Shown: positions 25,004 to 32,729 of the stretch, in pieces
How positions within the stretch are numbered: the stretch's first letter is position 1
Layout of the letters: each line of letters opens with the position of its first letter
DNA from: Sulfuricella sp.
GTDB lineage: Bacteria; Pseudomonadota; Gammaproteobacteria; Burkholderiales; Sulfuricellaceae
Reading direction: 5' to 3'
Assembly: GCA_018336195.1 (NCBI GenBank)
Contig: JAGXQV010000112.1
Span: 1-33,574 of the forward strand
Length of the DNA: 33,574 bases
Position numbers and translations under genes: made by a program
Notes under the pieces: model-generated
What the model saw: only the letters and a program-made list of their open reading frames with translations
What the model was told of the DNA's origin: nothing
The model's database searches: none

Positions 25004-25435
25004 ATGAAAAAAGTAACCGGTTTCAGTCTTGTCGAGTTGATGATAGTCGTGGCGATCGTTGGGATGCTCGCCGCCATCGTCGTTCCCACCTATGGGGAAT
25101 ACGTGCAGCGCGGCAAGATCGCCGAAGCCACTTCGCAACTCGCCACCATGGCGGTCAAACTGGAACAATACTTCCAGGACAACCGTACCTATAGCGGAGC
25201 CTGCGCTGCCGGTACCACCGCGCCGTTGCCGAGCGGTCTGCAGTATTTCACCCTTTCCTGTACGTCGTTGACCTCTGCCACTTTCACCGTTCAGGCAACC
25301 GGCATTTCCGCCAAAGGCATGGGCGGTTTCACCTATACCATCGCGCCCAACAACGTGAAGGCCACCACCAGCGTACCCGCCGGGTGGTCCGCCAATGCGG
25401 CCTGTTGGGTCACCCGGAAAGACGGCTCGTGCTAA
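25004..25435 (+). CDS. pilE: Type IV minor pilin PilE
   Basis: A 143-residue prepilin with a short leader MKKVTG cleaved before Phe and the class III signal FSLVELMIVVAIVGMLAAIVVP, including Glu5 of the mature protein. The globular part ends with the cysteine pair AACWVTRKDGSC, the D-loop typical of PilE-like minor pilins. AAAGGAG lies about 7 bases before the ATG. The usual Pseudomonas order puts pilE last, after pilY1; here it opens the operon. It is likely processed by PilD and placed in the priming complex of the pilus rather than being the major subunit, but that cannot be settled from one gene. Confidence 0.9.
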   Translation: MKKVTGFSLVELMIVVAIVGMLAAIVVPTYGEYVQRGKIAEATSQLATMAVKLEQYFQDNRTYSGACAAGTTAPLPSGLQYFTLSCTSLTSATFTVQATGISAKGMGGFTYTIAPNNVKATTSVPAGWSANAACWVTRKDGSC

Positions 25436-26007
25436 CCCTTTCCGCCCGCCCGGCCTGGGGCTTGTTGCGCAACGCGGTGCGTCAGACCGGTGCCACCCTT
25501 GTCGAAATCCTGGTCGGGTTGGCGCTGGTCGCTGTCCTGGTTGGCTCGGCCCTGCCCGGTTTCATGACTTGGATCCAGAATACCCAGATTCGCACGGCCG
25601 CCGAATCCATGCTGAACGCCATGCAATTCGCCCGCGCCGAGGCGGTGCGGCGCAATGAGCAGGTCCGCGTTTCCCTGCTCGGCTTCGACTGGACGATCAG
25701 CGATGCGGCTGGAAACACGATCGAGACCCGCGTCAGCGGGGAAGGTTCGAGAAATGCGGTGCTGACCGTGGTTGGCGCCATGCCGCTTACCTTCAACGGT
25801 CTGGGCCGCCCGATTGCCGGGACGCCGGCGATCGGCGGCGGCAGCGACGTGACCCAGATCACCGTGTCCAACCCGGTGGGCGGCGGTTGCCAGGGAAGCG
25901 GCGGCCCGATGCGCTGCCTGGAAATCCACGTGACCCTGAGCGGACAAGTGCGCATGTGCGACCCGCAAATGACGGTTCTCGACCCCACCAATCCGCAGGC
26001 TTGCTGA
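25429..26007 (+). CDS. fimT: GspH/FimT-family minor pseudopilin
   Basis: A 192-residue prepilin starting at GTG 25429, which overlaps the pilE stop (GTGCTAA) and has GGAAAGA 6 bases upstream. The leader is about 21 residues long and ends QTG before ATLVEILVGLALVAVLVGSALP, so mature residue 1 is Ala rather than Phe or Met, with Glu5 kept. The segment AESMLNAMQFARAEAVRRNEQVRV is the GspH/FimT/FimU signature. It is one of the minor pilins that prime assembly, and in competent species FimT-like proteins bind DNA. Whether it is FimT or FimU by descent is uncertain. Confidence 0.85.
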   Translation: MLTLSARPAWGLLRNAVRQTGATLVEILVGLALVAVLVGSALPGFMTWIQNTQIRTAAESMLNAMQFARAEAVRRNEQVRVSLLGFDWTISDAAGNTIETRVSGEGSRNAVLTVVGAMPLTFNGLGRPIAGTPAIGGGSDVTQITVSNPVGGGCQGSGGPMRCLEIHVTLSGQVRMCDPQMTVLDPTNPQAC

Positions 26008-26018
26008 CGGGATACATG

Positions 26019-26486
26019 ATGAAAACCTTTTTCTCAGTGCCCACCCGCCAATCCGGTTCAATGTTGCTGGAAGCCCTGATCTCTATTTTGATATTTTCGA
26101 TGGGCATTCTCGCCATCGTCGGGATGCAGGCGGCGTCGATCAGGCAGGCGGGTGACGCCAAATACCGTATCGACGCCAACTTGTTGGTCAATCAACTGAT
26201 CGGCCAGATGTGGGTGAGCAACCGTAACGCCGCCACCCTCGCCGCCAATTTCGCCAGCCCCGGGGGGGCCGCCTACGTCGCGTGGGTGGGCAGTCCCACC
26301 ACGCCGGGCACGGTGCAGGCGATTCTGCCGGGGGCGGACGCCAATCCGCCGACGGTGGCGATCGTCCAAGTGCCTGGCACTACCCCGCCCCTTACCGCCA
26401 CCAGCTTGGTCACCATCACCGTATTCTGGCAACCGCCGGGCGACGAGGTGGCGCACCAACACGTGGTGATAGCCCAAATCAAATAG
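26019..26486 (+). CDS. pilV: Minor pilin PilV
   Basis: A 155-residue prepilin; the leader MKTFFSVPTRQSG precedes SMLLEALISILIFSMGILAIVGMQ, the characteristic PilV N-terminus (LLEALISILIFSxGILGL). ATG 26019 has GGGA 6 bases upstream; ATG 26016 is also possible. The globular domain ends with SLVTITVFWQPPG, the WQ-type strand common in PilV. It belongs to the tip/priming complex with PilW, PilX and PilY1. It is 11 bases from the previous stop. Confidence 0.9.
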   Translation: MKTFFSVPTRQSGSMLLEALISILIFSMGILAIVGMQAASIRQAGDAKYRIDANLLVNQLIGQMWVSNRNAATLAANFASPGGAAYVAWVGSPTTPGTVQAILPGADANPPTVAIVQVPGTTPPLTATSLVTITVFWQPPGDEVAHQHVVIAQIK

Positions 26487-26495
26487 GAGGCCGAA

Positions 26496-27539
26496 TTGTT
26501 CCCCAACTTCCGCCGTCCCGCCCGCTTTAGCGCCGGCTTCAGCCTGATTGAAATCCTGGTCGGGGTAGGCATCGGCATGATCGGCATTGTCGTCATCATG
26601 CAGGTCTTTACCCTTTCCGAGGGGCAACGCCGCTCCACCAGCGGTGCCGATGATGCCACCTCCACCGGAGCGATCGCCCTACACACCTTGCAACGTGATA
26701 TTCGCCAAGGTGGTTACGGCATCGCCTCCACCGGCCTGCTAGGTTGCAACCTCACTTTCCCTGCCGGTTCCACCGTCCTGGCCGCTCCGGTAGCCATCAA
26801 CCCGCCGGGAATCCCAGCCGGTGACGCCAATACCGACGTGATCGCGGTGGTTTACGGCAATGCCAATTCCGCTGCGGAGGGCGACCGGGTGACCAGCCAC
26901 ATCGCGGGTTCCACCACCATGCAGGTGCAGACCCAGACCAACTTCATCACCAGCGACTGGGTGGTGGCTGAGCCGCAGACCCGCCCGGTGCCCTGCAATC
27001 TGACCATGACGCAGACCATAGTCGGGGGAACCCTCAGCGTGACCACTGCGCCGGCCGCTTCGATGACGGGGGGGATGCTTTACAACCTCGGTCAGGCGCC
27101 GCGCCTGCTGGTGTACGCCATCCGCAACGGCAATCTCACCCAGTGCGACTTCCGGGTGAACAATTGCGCCGCGGCCGGCAGTACCGGCAACACGGCAGTA
27201 TGGTCGCCGATCGCTGAAAACGTGGTGATGCTGCGCGCCCAATACGGGCGCGACGCTACAGTGCCAATGGACGGTGTCGCCGACGTGTGGGACCAGACCG
27301 CTCCCATTACCGCCTGCGACTGGGCGCGGGCGTCCGCGGTGCGCCTGGCGCTGGTGGCGCGTAACAGCCAGTACGACAAGGACATGGTTACCGCAGCGGC
27401 CCCCGGTTGGGCGGGTGATGCCGGTGCCGCCATCGATTTGTCCGGCAACGGCGAATGGCAGCATTACCGCTACAAGACCTTCCAAACCGTCATACCGATC
27501 CGCAACGTAGCCTGGATGGGAGTGCCGAGCACATGTTAA
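26496..27539 (+). CDS. pilW: Minor pilin PilW
   Basis: A 347-residue prepilin with a TTG start at 26496 supported by TAGGAGG 5 bases upstream, which includes the pilV stop. The leader of 14 residues ends SAG before FSLIEILVGVGIGMIGIVVIMQVF, then EGQRRSTSGADDATSTGAIALHTLQRDIRQGGYG, the PilW/PilJ landmark. The C-terminal half has WDQTAPITACDWARASAVRLALVARNSQYD, typical of PilW. With PilX and PilV it supports PilY1 at the pilus tip. Confidence 0.92.
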   Translation: MFPNFRRPARFSAGFSLIEILVGVGIGMIGIVVIMQVFTLSEGQRRSTSGADDATSTGAIALHTLQRDIRQGGYGIASTGLLGCNLTFPAGSTVLAAPVAINPPGIPAGDANTDVIAVVYGNANSAAEGDRVTSHIAGSTTMQVQTQTNFITSDWVVAEPQTRPVPCNLTMTQTIVGGTLSVTTAPAASMTGGMLYNLGQAPRLLVYAIRNGNLTQCDFRVNNCAAAGSTGNTAVWSPIAENVVMLRAQYGRDATVPMDGVADVWDQTAPITACDWARASAVRLALVARNSQYDKDMVTAAAPGWAGDAGAAIDLSGNGEWQHYRYKTFQTVIPIRNVAWMGVPSTC

Positions 27540-28207
27540 CCAATGACTGTAATGAGGGATGGGTAATGGGCGATGGCAAAGGCATCCCCATCACGTCCTG
27601 CCCATCACCCGTCACCCCTCACCCATCGCCCCAACGCGGCGTGGTGCTGTTCATTACCCTGATCGTGCTGGTAGCGATGACTCTGGCCGGCATCGCGCTG
27701 GTGCGCTCGGTGGCCACCACCACCCTGATTGCAGGCAATCTGTCCTTCCAGGAAGGCGCCACCATGTCGGGCGACACCGGCATCGAATCCGCAGTTAACT
27801 GGCTGGAAATCAATAGTACCGGCACCAATCTCTTCCAGAACAATCTGCCGATGGGGTATGTCGCCGCGAAACAGGATCCCGCGGTAGGGCAAACCTGGGA
27901 TGCGTTCTGGGCCAACCAACTGGTTCCCGCCGGGCAAGTGCTCACGCTCGCCAAGGATGCTGCCGGTAATACCGTTTCCTACGTCATCCAGAGGATGTGT
28001 TCGCCGACCATTCCGCAACCGTTCGCGCCCACCTCGGTGGGCGCCAATTGCGCCAGTTCCCCGACCACCGTCGGTACCAGCGGCGGCAGCAAAGGGGCGG
28101 GGGCAATCCAGATTCAAACCAGCGATCAAACCTATTACCGCATCACTTCGCGGATTGTCGGGCCGCGCAATACCGTCAGCTTTATCCAGGCAATAGTTGC
28201 AATGTAG
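27533..28207 (+). CDS. pilX: Minor pilin PilX
   Basis: A 224-residue protein whose ATG overlaps the pilW stop (ATGTTAA). The PilX N-terminal domain is RGVVLFITLIVLVAMTLAGIALVRS, with the processing site after Gly36; as in most PilX there is no Glu5 after the site. The leader is unusually long (36 residues) and Pro/Ser/His-rich, because the DNA beneath it consists of inverted heptanucleotide repeats, listed separately. The mature domain includes SFQEGATMSGDTGIESAVNWL, a PilX feature. It forms the priming/tip complex with PilV, PilW and PilY1. Confidence 0.88.
   Translation: MLTNDCNEGWVMGDGKGIPITSCPSPVTPHPSPQRGVVLFITLIVLVAMTLAGIALVRSVATTTLIAGNLSFQEGATMSGDTGIESAVNWLEINSTGTNLFQNNLPMGYVAAKQDPAVGQTWDAFWANQLVPAGQVLTLAKDAAGNTVSYVIQRMCSPTIPQPFAPTSVGANCASSPTTVGTSGGSKGAGAIQIQTSDQTYYRITSRIVGPRNTVSFIQAIVAM
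27553..27632 (+). repeat. Inverted heptanucleotide repeats in the pilX leader
   Basis: The left arm has heptads TGAGGGA, TGGGTAA, TGGGCGA, TGGCAAA (27553-27580). The right arm has CCCATCA, CCCGTCA, CCCCTCA, CCCATCG and CCCC (27601-27632), the complementary motif. The arms can fold into a GC-rich stem-loop that starts about 20 bases after the pilX ATG. The units are 7 bp long, so gain or loss of one unit would shift the pilX frame. Confidence 0.7.
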
Positions 28208-28224
28208 TTATCCAGGAGGATGCC

Positions 28225-31200
28225 ATGAAATCCCTTTTTAAAGAATCGATACTGGCCAAGGTCCGGGTGTTCCTCGCCTCCCTGGCCTTGCTCGCCTGCA
28301 GCGGCGGCCAAGCGGCTACCACCGACATCGCCGGCGTTCCTCTGATTGCATCCGCCACCACGGAGGTGCTCCCCAACCTGATGTTCGTGCTCGACGATTC
28401 GGGAAGCATGGCTTGGGACTACCTGCCGGACTGGGTCAACGACAGCGGCTATTGCAAGGGTACCGCCTGTTCTTTCGGCAAGGCTCCCTACAATGCCAGC
28501 GATTTCAACAACGTTTACTACAATCCCGCGATCACCTATACGGCGCCCAAGAATGCCGACGGTACGAGCTGGGGCAACATCTCCGCCTACACCTCGGTGA
28601 AGAACGACGCCTACAACGTGCAAAGCACCAGTTCGACCAATCTCCTCACTTCGTACAGCGACGTGATGTATTGCAACGACACTTGCTCGACCTGCAGCAG
28701 CACCTGTTCAGCCACCAATTGCCTGCGGAATGACAACTACCTGCTCCCCGGCACCGTCGGGGGGGTGAGCTACACCAATGCGTGCAATACCACTGCCGCT
28801 GGAACGGGGCGCTACGCGACCGGGAGTTTTACCAGCCCGACCACCACCATTTCGCGAGCGGTAGGGCCTTATTACTACACCATCATCCCCGGCGAATATT
28901 GCACGGCGCCCAATCTGCGCACCTGCACCATCGCCACCGTCCCTACCGGAAGCTATACCTATCCGGCCAAGCTGCGCTGGTGCAACAATACCGCCCTGAC
29001 CAACTGTCAGGCGATCAAGACTGCGACCTACAACAAAATCCGCTATCCCGGCGTATCGATAGCCGGTTCTTCCGGTACTTCGGCGACCGCCACCATTACG
29101 TTCAGCGGTTCGGGTAATACCTCGGTCGGCAGCATCACCGTCAACGGCCAGGAAATCATGTCCGTTGCGTCGACCGCCAGCACCAGCACCGGCACGGTGG
29201 CGACGAATGTCCAATCGCGAATCAACGCCTGTACCAGTTCCGTTTCCGGAAACTGCCAAACCTCCGGCTTCAGCGCGGTCCGCAGCGGCAGTACCTTGAC
29301 CATTACCGCACCGGCGTCGATGGGCGCCATCACCTTCACGCCGGTGATTACCATGGCGGGTTCAGGCGCTACCGCGACCATTACCGTCAACGATCCGCCC
29401 GGGAGCAATACCAGTACCTCCTTTAGCGGCATTACGGTCAACAACCAGCAGATCATGTCCGCCGCGTCGTCCGGCAACACCAGCACCAGCACGGTGGCGA
29501 CCAACATTGCAACCCGGATTAATGCCTGTACCGGCTCCACTAGCGGCAGTTGCCAGGTCGCCGGTTTCAGTGCCACCGCCAGCAGCAACGTCGTGACCAT
29601 CACCGCCCCGGTTTCGATGGGGGGGATCACCTACCTGCCGGTTATCACCAAAGCGGTCGGCACCGGCAACATTACCGCCACGCCAGCCGCTTTCGTGGTT
29701 CCCGGCGTGATGACCGCCACCCCCACCGCCTTCACCGGCGGCGTCGATCCCACCTCGGTGACTTATGTGCCGGGCTCGTTCGTGCGGGTGGACATCGTTC
29801 CCGGCACCACCAGCTATCCCTATCCCGGCACCACCAGCAAGCACGCCAACCGCGGCGACTGCGCCGGCACGACCTGCAGCTATGCCGAGGAAATGACCAA
29901 TTTCGCCAACTGGTGGACCTATTACCGGACCCGCATGCAGATGATGAAAAGCGCTACCAGCCTGGCTTTCCAGCCGATCGACGAGCGCTACCGGGTGGGG
30001 TTCTTCACGATCAGCACCAGCAGCACCAGCACCGGGAGCAATTTCCTCAACATCGGCAAGTATGACGCCACCCAGAAAAGCACTTGGTTTACCAAACTGT
30101 TTGCCTCGAACCCGAGCAGCAATACCCCCTTGCGCGAAGCCTTGTCCAAGGCGGGACGGATTTTCGCCGGCAAGGTCGGCAGCGACCCGATGGAATATTC
30201 CTGTCAACAAAACTTCACCATCCTCTCCACCGACGGCTACTGGAACGGCAGCACCGGCTACAAAATGGACGGCTCGACGGCGATGGACGACCAGGACGGC
30301 AGCGCGGCGCGACCGATGCTCGACGGCAACCACGTGGCCAATACCCTGGCCGATGTCGCCTACTATTACTACGTCACCGATTTGCGCAATTCCGGCCTGT
30401 CCAACTGCACCGGTTCGCGGGGTACCGACGTCTGTACCGATAACGTCCCGGTCGGCAGCAAAGATCTCAACACCAAGCAGCACATGACCACTTTCACCCT
30501 GGGGTTGGGGATTGACGGCTACATGCAGTTCTCGCCGACTTACGAAACCGATGCCAGCGGCGATTACAACGACGTGCGCATCGGCACCGTCGCCAATCCC
30601 AGCGCAGGGGTGTGTTCCTGGGCGACCTCGGGTGCCACCTGCGAATGGCCCGCACCTTCCAGCGATTCCCAGGCCAATATCGACGATCTCTGGCATGCCG
30701 CGGTAAACGGACACGGCAGCTATTTCAGCGCCAAGAGCCCCAGCGAACTGGCCTCCGGCCTGTCCAACGCGCTGGCCGGGGTGAGCGCGCGGGTCGGTGC
30801 GGCGGCGGCGGCCACCACCAGTAACCCCAACGTCACCTCCGGCGACAACTTCGTGTTCAGTTCTATTTTTACCACGGCGGAATGGACGGGCGATCTGTAT
30901 CGCCAACAACTCAATCTGGAGACCGGCGCGGTATCCAGCAGCAAGGACTGGTCGGCGCAGGTATTGCTGGATGCGCGGACCGGTGCCGGCAGCGATACCC
31001 GCACTATCTATACCTATGATCCGTCCGGCGGCAACAAGCTGAAAAATTTCCTTTATGCCAACTTGAGCAGCGCGGAACAGGCTTATTTCGGGGCATCCAA
31101 CGTCGCCCTTCTCAGCCAGGGACTGAGCGGTGCGAACCTGACCGATGCCTCGGGAGAAGCGCTGGTGAACTTCATCCGCGGCCAGCGCGGCAATGAAGGC

Positions 31201-32676
31201 ACGTTATACCGGCAACGCACCCATGTGCTGGGCGACATCGTGTCCGCCGAAGCAGTGTACGTAAAAGCCCCGATGTATGAATACGCCGACTCGGGCTACG
31301 GCGGCTTCAAGAGCAGCAACAGTTCGCGCCAGGGGGTGGTGTTCGCGGCAAGCAACGACGGCATGTTGCACGCTTTCAACTCTGACACCGGGCAGGAATT
31401 GTGGGCCTACGTCCCCTCACTGGTGATGTCCAACCTGTACAAGCTGGCGGATGCGGGTTACGGCGCGAAGCATCAATACTTCGTCGACGGCACCCCGACG
31501 GTGGGCGATGCCTATATCGGCGGGAGTTGGAAAACCATCCTGGTGGGCGGCCTGAACGGCGGGGGGCGCGGCTACTACGCCCTCGACGTGACCGACCCGG
31601 TCAGTCCCAAGGGCTTGTGGGAGTTTACTTATGACACCGCGGCCGGTGGCGGTTATATCAAGGATGCCAACCTCGGCTATACCTTCGGCAATCCGGTTAT
31701 CACCAAGAAAGTCGACGGTACCTGGGTGGTCCTGGTGACTTCGGGTTACAACAACGTCAGCCCCGGTGATGGCGTCGGCCATATGTATGTATTGAATGCC
31801 GCCAACGGCACCATCATCGACAATATCTCCAGCGGTGCAGGCAACACGACTTCCCCCAGCGGGCTGGCGCGCCTCGCCGCCTGGACGGAGAACGGCATGG
31901 TCGACAACACCGGGCTGCGCGCTTACGGCGGCGATATGCAAGGGAACCTGTTCCGCTTCGACTTTAACGACAATGTCGGCGCCCCCGGCATGGAGGCCCA
32001 GCAGATCGCCTATTTCCGTAACGGTTCCGGGGTGGCTCAGCCGATTACCACCAAGCCCGAACTGGGGGATGTGGACGGCAAAGCGGTGGTGTTCGTCGGG
32101 ACCGGCCGTTACCTCGGCGTGTCCGACCTTACCGACACGACGGTGCAATCCTTCTATGCCATTAAGGACAGCTTGGGTACCGCCAGTATCGGCAATGCTC
32201 GCAGCGCTCCCGGGATGATCCAGCAAACCGTCTCCAGCACGACCGCGCCGAGCGGTGCGGCTGCTCGGACTACCTCGGTGAATACCGTGGACTTCGCCAC
32301 GGGAAGCGGGTGGTTCTTCGATCTGCCGGACAACGGCGAGCGCAACAATACCGATTCCACCCTGGCGCTGGGTACGCTGGTCTTTACCACCAACGTCCCG
32401 AACACCAGTGCCTGCACGGTGGGCGGCTATAGTTGGATATATTTTGTGGATTACCGCACCGGCAGCTTCATCACGACTTCCGCCGGCAACGTCGCCGCCC
32501 TCAGCCTCGGCAACACGCTGGCGACCCGCCCGGTGGTGGTGCGCTTGCCCAACAACACCATCGTGTCGTTGACCAAGCAGTCCGATACCGAAACGAAAGT
32601 GACCAACACGCCGAAACGGAGTCCTTCCGGCCCCACCCGCCGGGTATCGTGGCGGGAACTGGTGAACGACCAGTAA
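28225..32676 (+). CDS. pilY1: Type IV pilus tip adhesin PilY1
   Basis: A 1483-residue exported protein. A signal peptide ends near residue 31 (LASLALLACSGGQAA). A von Willebrand A-like segment begins LMFVLDDSGSM (MIDAS-type DDSGS at 57-61). The C-terminal half is the PilY1 beta-propeller (about 950-1460), with VVFAASNDGMLHAFN, YFVDGTPTVGDAYIGG, VGGLNGGGRGYYALDVTDP and RAYGGDMQGNLFRFDFND. An insert at about residues 287-480 holds a tandemly duplicated 95-residue domain. AGGAGG stands just upstream of the ATG. The protein sits at the pilus tip, promotes pilus extension and acts in adhesion. It is the last gene of the operon, 17 bases after pilX, and ends before a terminator. Confidence 0.93.
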   Translation: MKSLFKESILAKVRVFLASLALLACSGGQAATTDIAGVPLIASATTEVLPNLMFVLDDSGSMAWDYLPDWVNDSGYCKGTACSFGKAPYNASDFNNVYYNPAITYTAPKNADGTSWGNISAYTSVKNDAYNVQSTSSTNLLTSYSDVMYCNDTCSTCSSTCSATNCLRNDNYLLPGTVGGVSYTNACNTTAAGTGRYATGSFTSPTTTISRAVGPYYYTIIPGEYCTAPNLRTCTIATVPTGSYTYPAKLRWCNNTALTNCQAIKTATYNKIRYPGVSIAGSSGTSATATITFSGSGNTSVGSITVNGQEIMSVASTASTSTGTVATNVQSRINACTSSVSGNCQTSGFSAVRSGSTLTITAPASMGAITFTPVITMAGSGATATITVNDPPGSNTSTSFSGITVNNQQIMSAASSGNTSTSTVATNIATRINACTGSTSGSCQVAGFSATASSNVVTITAPVSMGGITYLPVITKAVGTGNITATPAAFVVPGVMTATPTAFTGGVDPTSVTYVPGSFVRVDIVPGTTSYPYPGTTSKHANRGDCAGTTCSYAEEMTNFANWWTYYRTRMQMMKSATSLAFQPIDERYRVGFFTISTSSTSTGSNFLNIGKYDATQKSTWFTKLFASNPSSNTPLREALSKAGRIFAGKVGSDPMEYSCQQNFTILSTDGYWNGSTGYKMDGSTAMDDQDGSAARPMLDGNHVANTLADVAYYYYVTDLRNSGLSNCTGSRGTDVCTDNVPVGSKDLNTKQHMTTFTLGLGIDGYMQFSPTYETDASGDYNDVRIGTVANPSAGVCSWATSGATCEWPAPSSDSQANIDDLWHAAVNGHGSYFSAKSPSELASGLSNALAGVSARVGAAAAATTSNPNVTSGDNFVFSSIFTTAEWTGDLYRQQLNLETGAVSSSKDWSAQVLLDARTGAGSDTRTIYTYDPSGGNKLKNFLYANLSSAEQAYFGASNVALLSQGLSGANLTDASGEALVNFIRGQRGNEGTLYRQRTHVLGDIVSAEAVYVKAPMYEYADSGYGGFKSSNSSRQGVVFAASNDGMLHAFNSDTGQELWAYVPSLVMSNLYKLADAGYGAKHQYFVDGTPTVGDAYIGGSWKTILVGGLNGGGRGYYALDVTDPVSPKGLWEFTYDTAAGGGYIKDANLGYTFGNPVITKKVDGTWVVLVTSGYNNVSPGDGVGHMYVLNAANGTIIDNISSGAGNTTSPSGLARLAAWTENGMVDNTGLRAYGGDMQGNLFRFDFNDNVGAPGMEAQQIAYFRNGSGVAQPITTKPELGDVDGKAVVFVGTGRYLGVSDLTDTTVQSFYAIKDSLGTASIGNARSAPGMIQQTVSSTTAPSGAAARTTSVNTVDFATGSGWFFDLPDNGERNNTDSTLALGTLVFTTNVPNTSACTVGGYSWIYFVDYRTGSFITTSAGNVAALSLGNTLATRPVVVRLPNNTIVSLTKQSDTETKVTNTPKRSPSGPTRRVSWRELVNDQ
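29083..29664 (+). repeat. Tandem 95-codon duplication inside pilY1
   Basis: Unit 1 starts at 29083 (residue 287) and unit 2 at 29368 (residue 382), a period of 285 bases. Both begin ATATIT and share ITVN(G/N)Q(E/Q)IM, STSTxTVATN, RINACT, a GxC pair (GNCQ, GSCQ), GFSA and TITAPxSMG(A/G)IT, ending PVIT. Each unit keeps two cysteines. The DNA copies have diverged, so the duplication is not recent. Confidence 0.85.
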
Positions 32677-32694
32677 CGGCGGCAGGGGAATGAG

Positions 32695-32729
32695 AAAGGC
32701 CGGGCAGCGCGAGTTGCCCGGCCTTTTTT
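32695..32729. terminator. Bidirectional terminator between pilY1 and the glycosyltransferase gene
   Basis: AAAGGCCGGGCA (32695-32706) and TGCCCGGCCTTT (32715-32726) form a 12-bp perfect stem with an 8-base loop, followed by six T on the plus strand. It lies 18 bases after the pilY1 stop and reaches the stop of the convergent gene at 32728, so it can serve both. Confidence 0.9.

Noticed and set aside
28285-28305. Lipobox in the PilY1 signal peptide (LLAC)
   Set aside because: Leu at the -2 position is atypical, and a normal signal peptidase I site follows a few residues later; PilY1 is not usually a lipoprotein.
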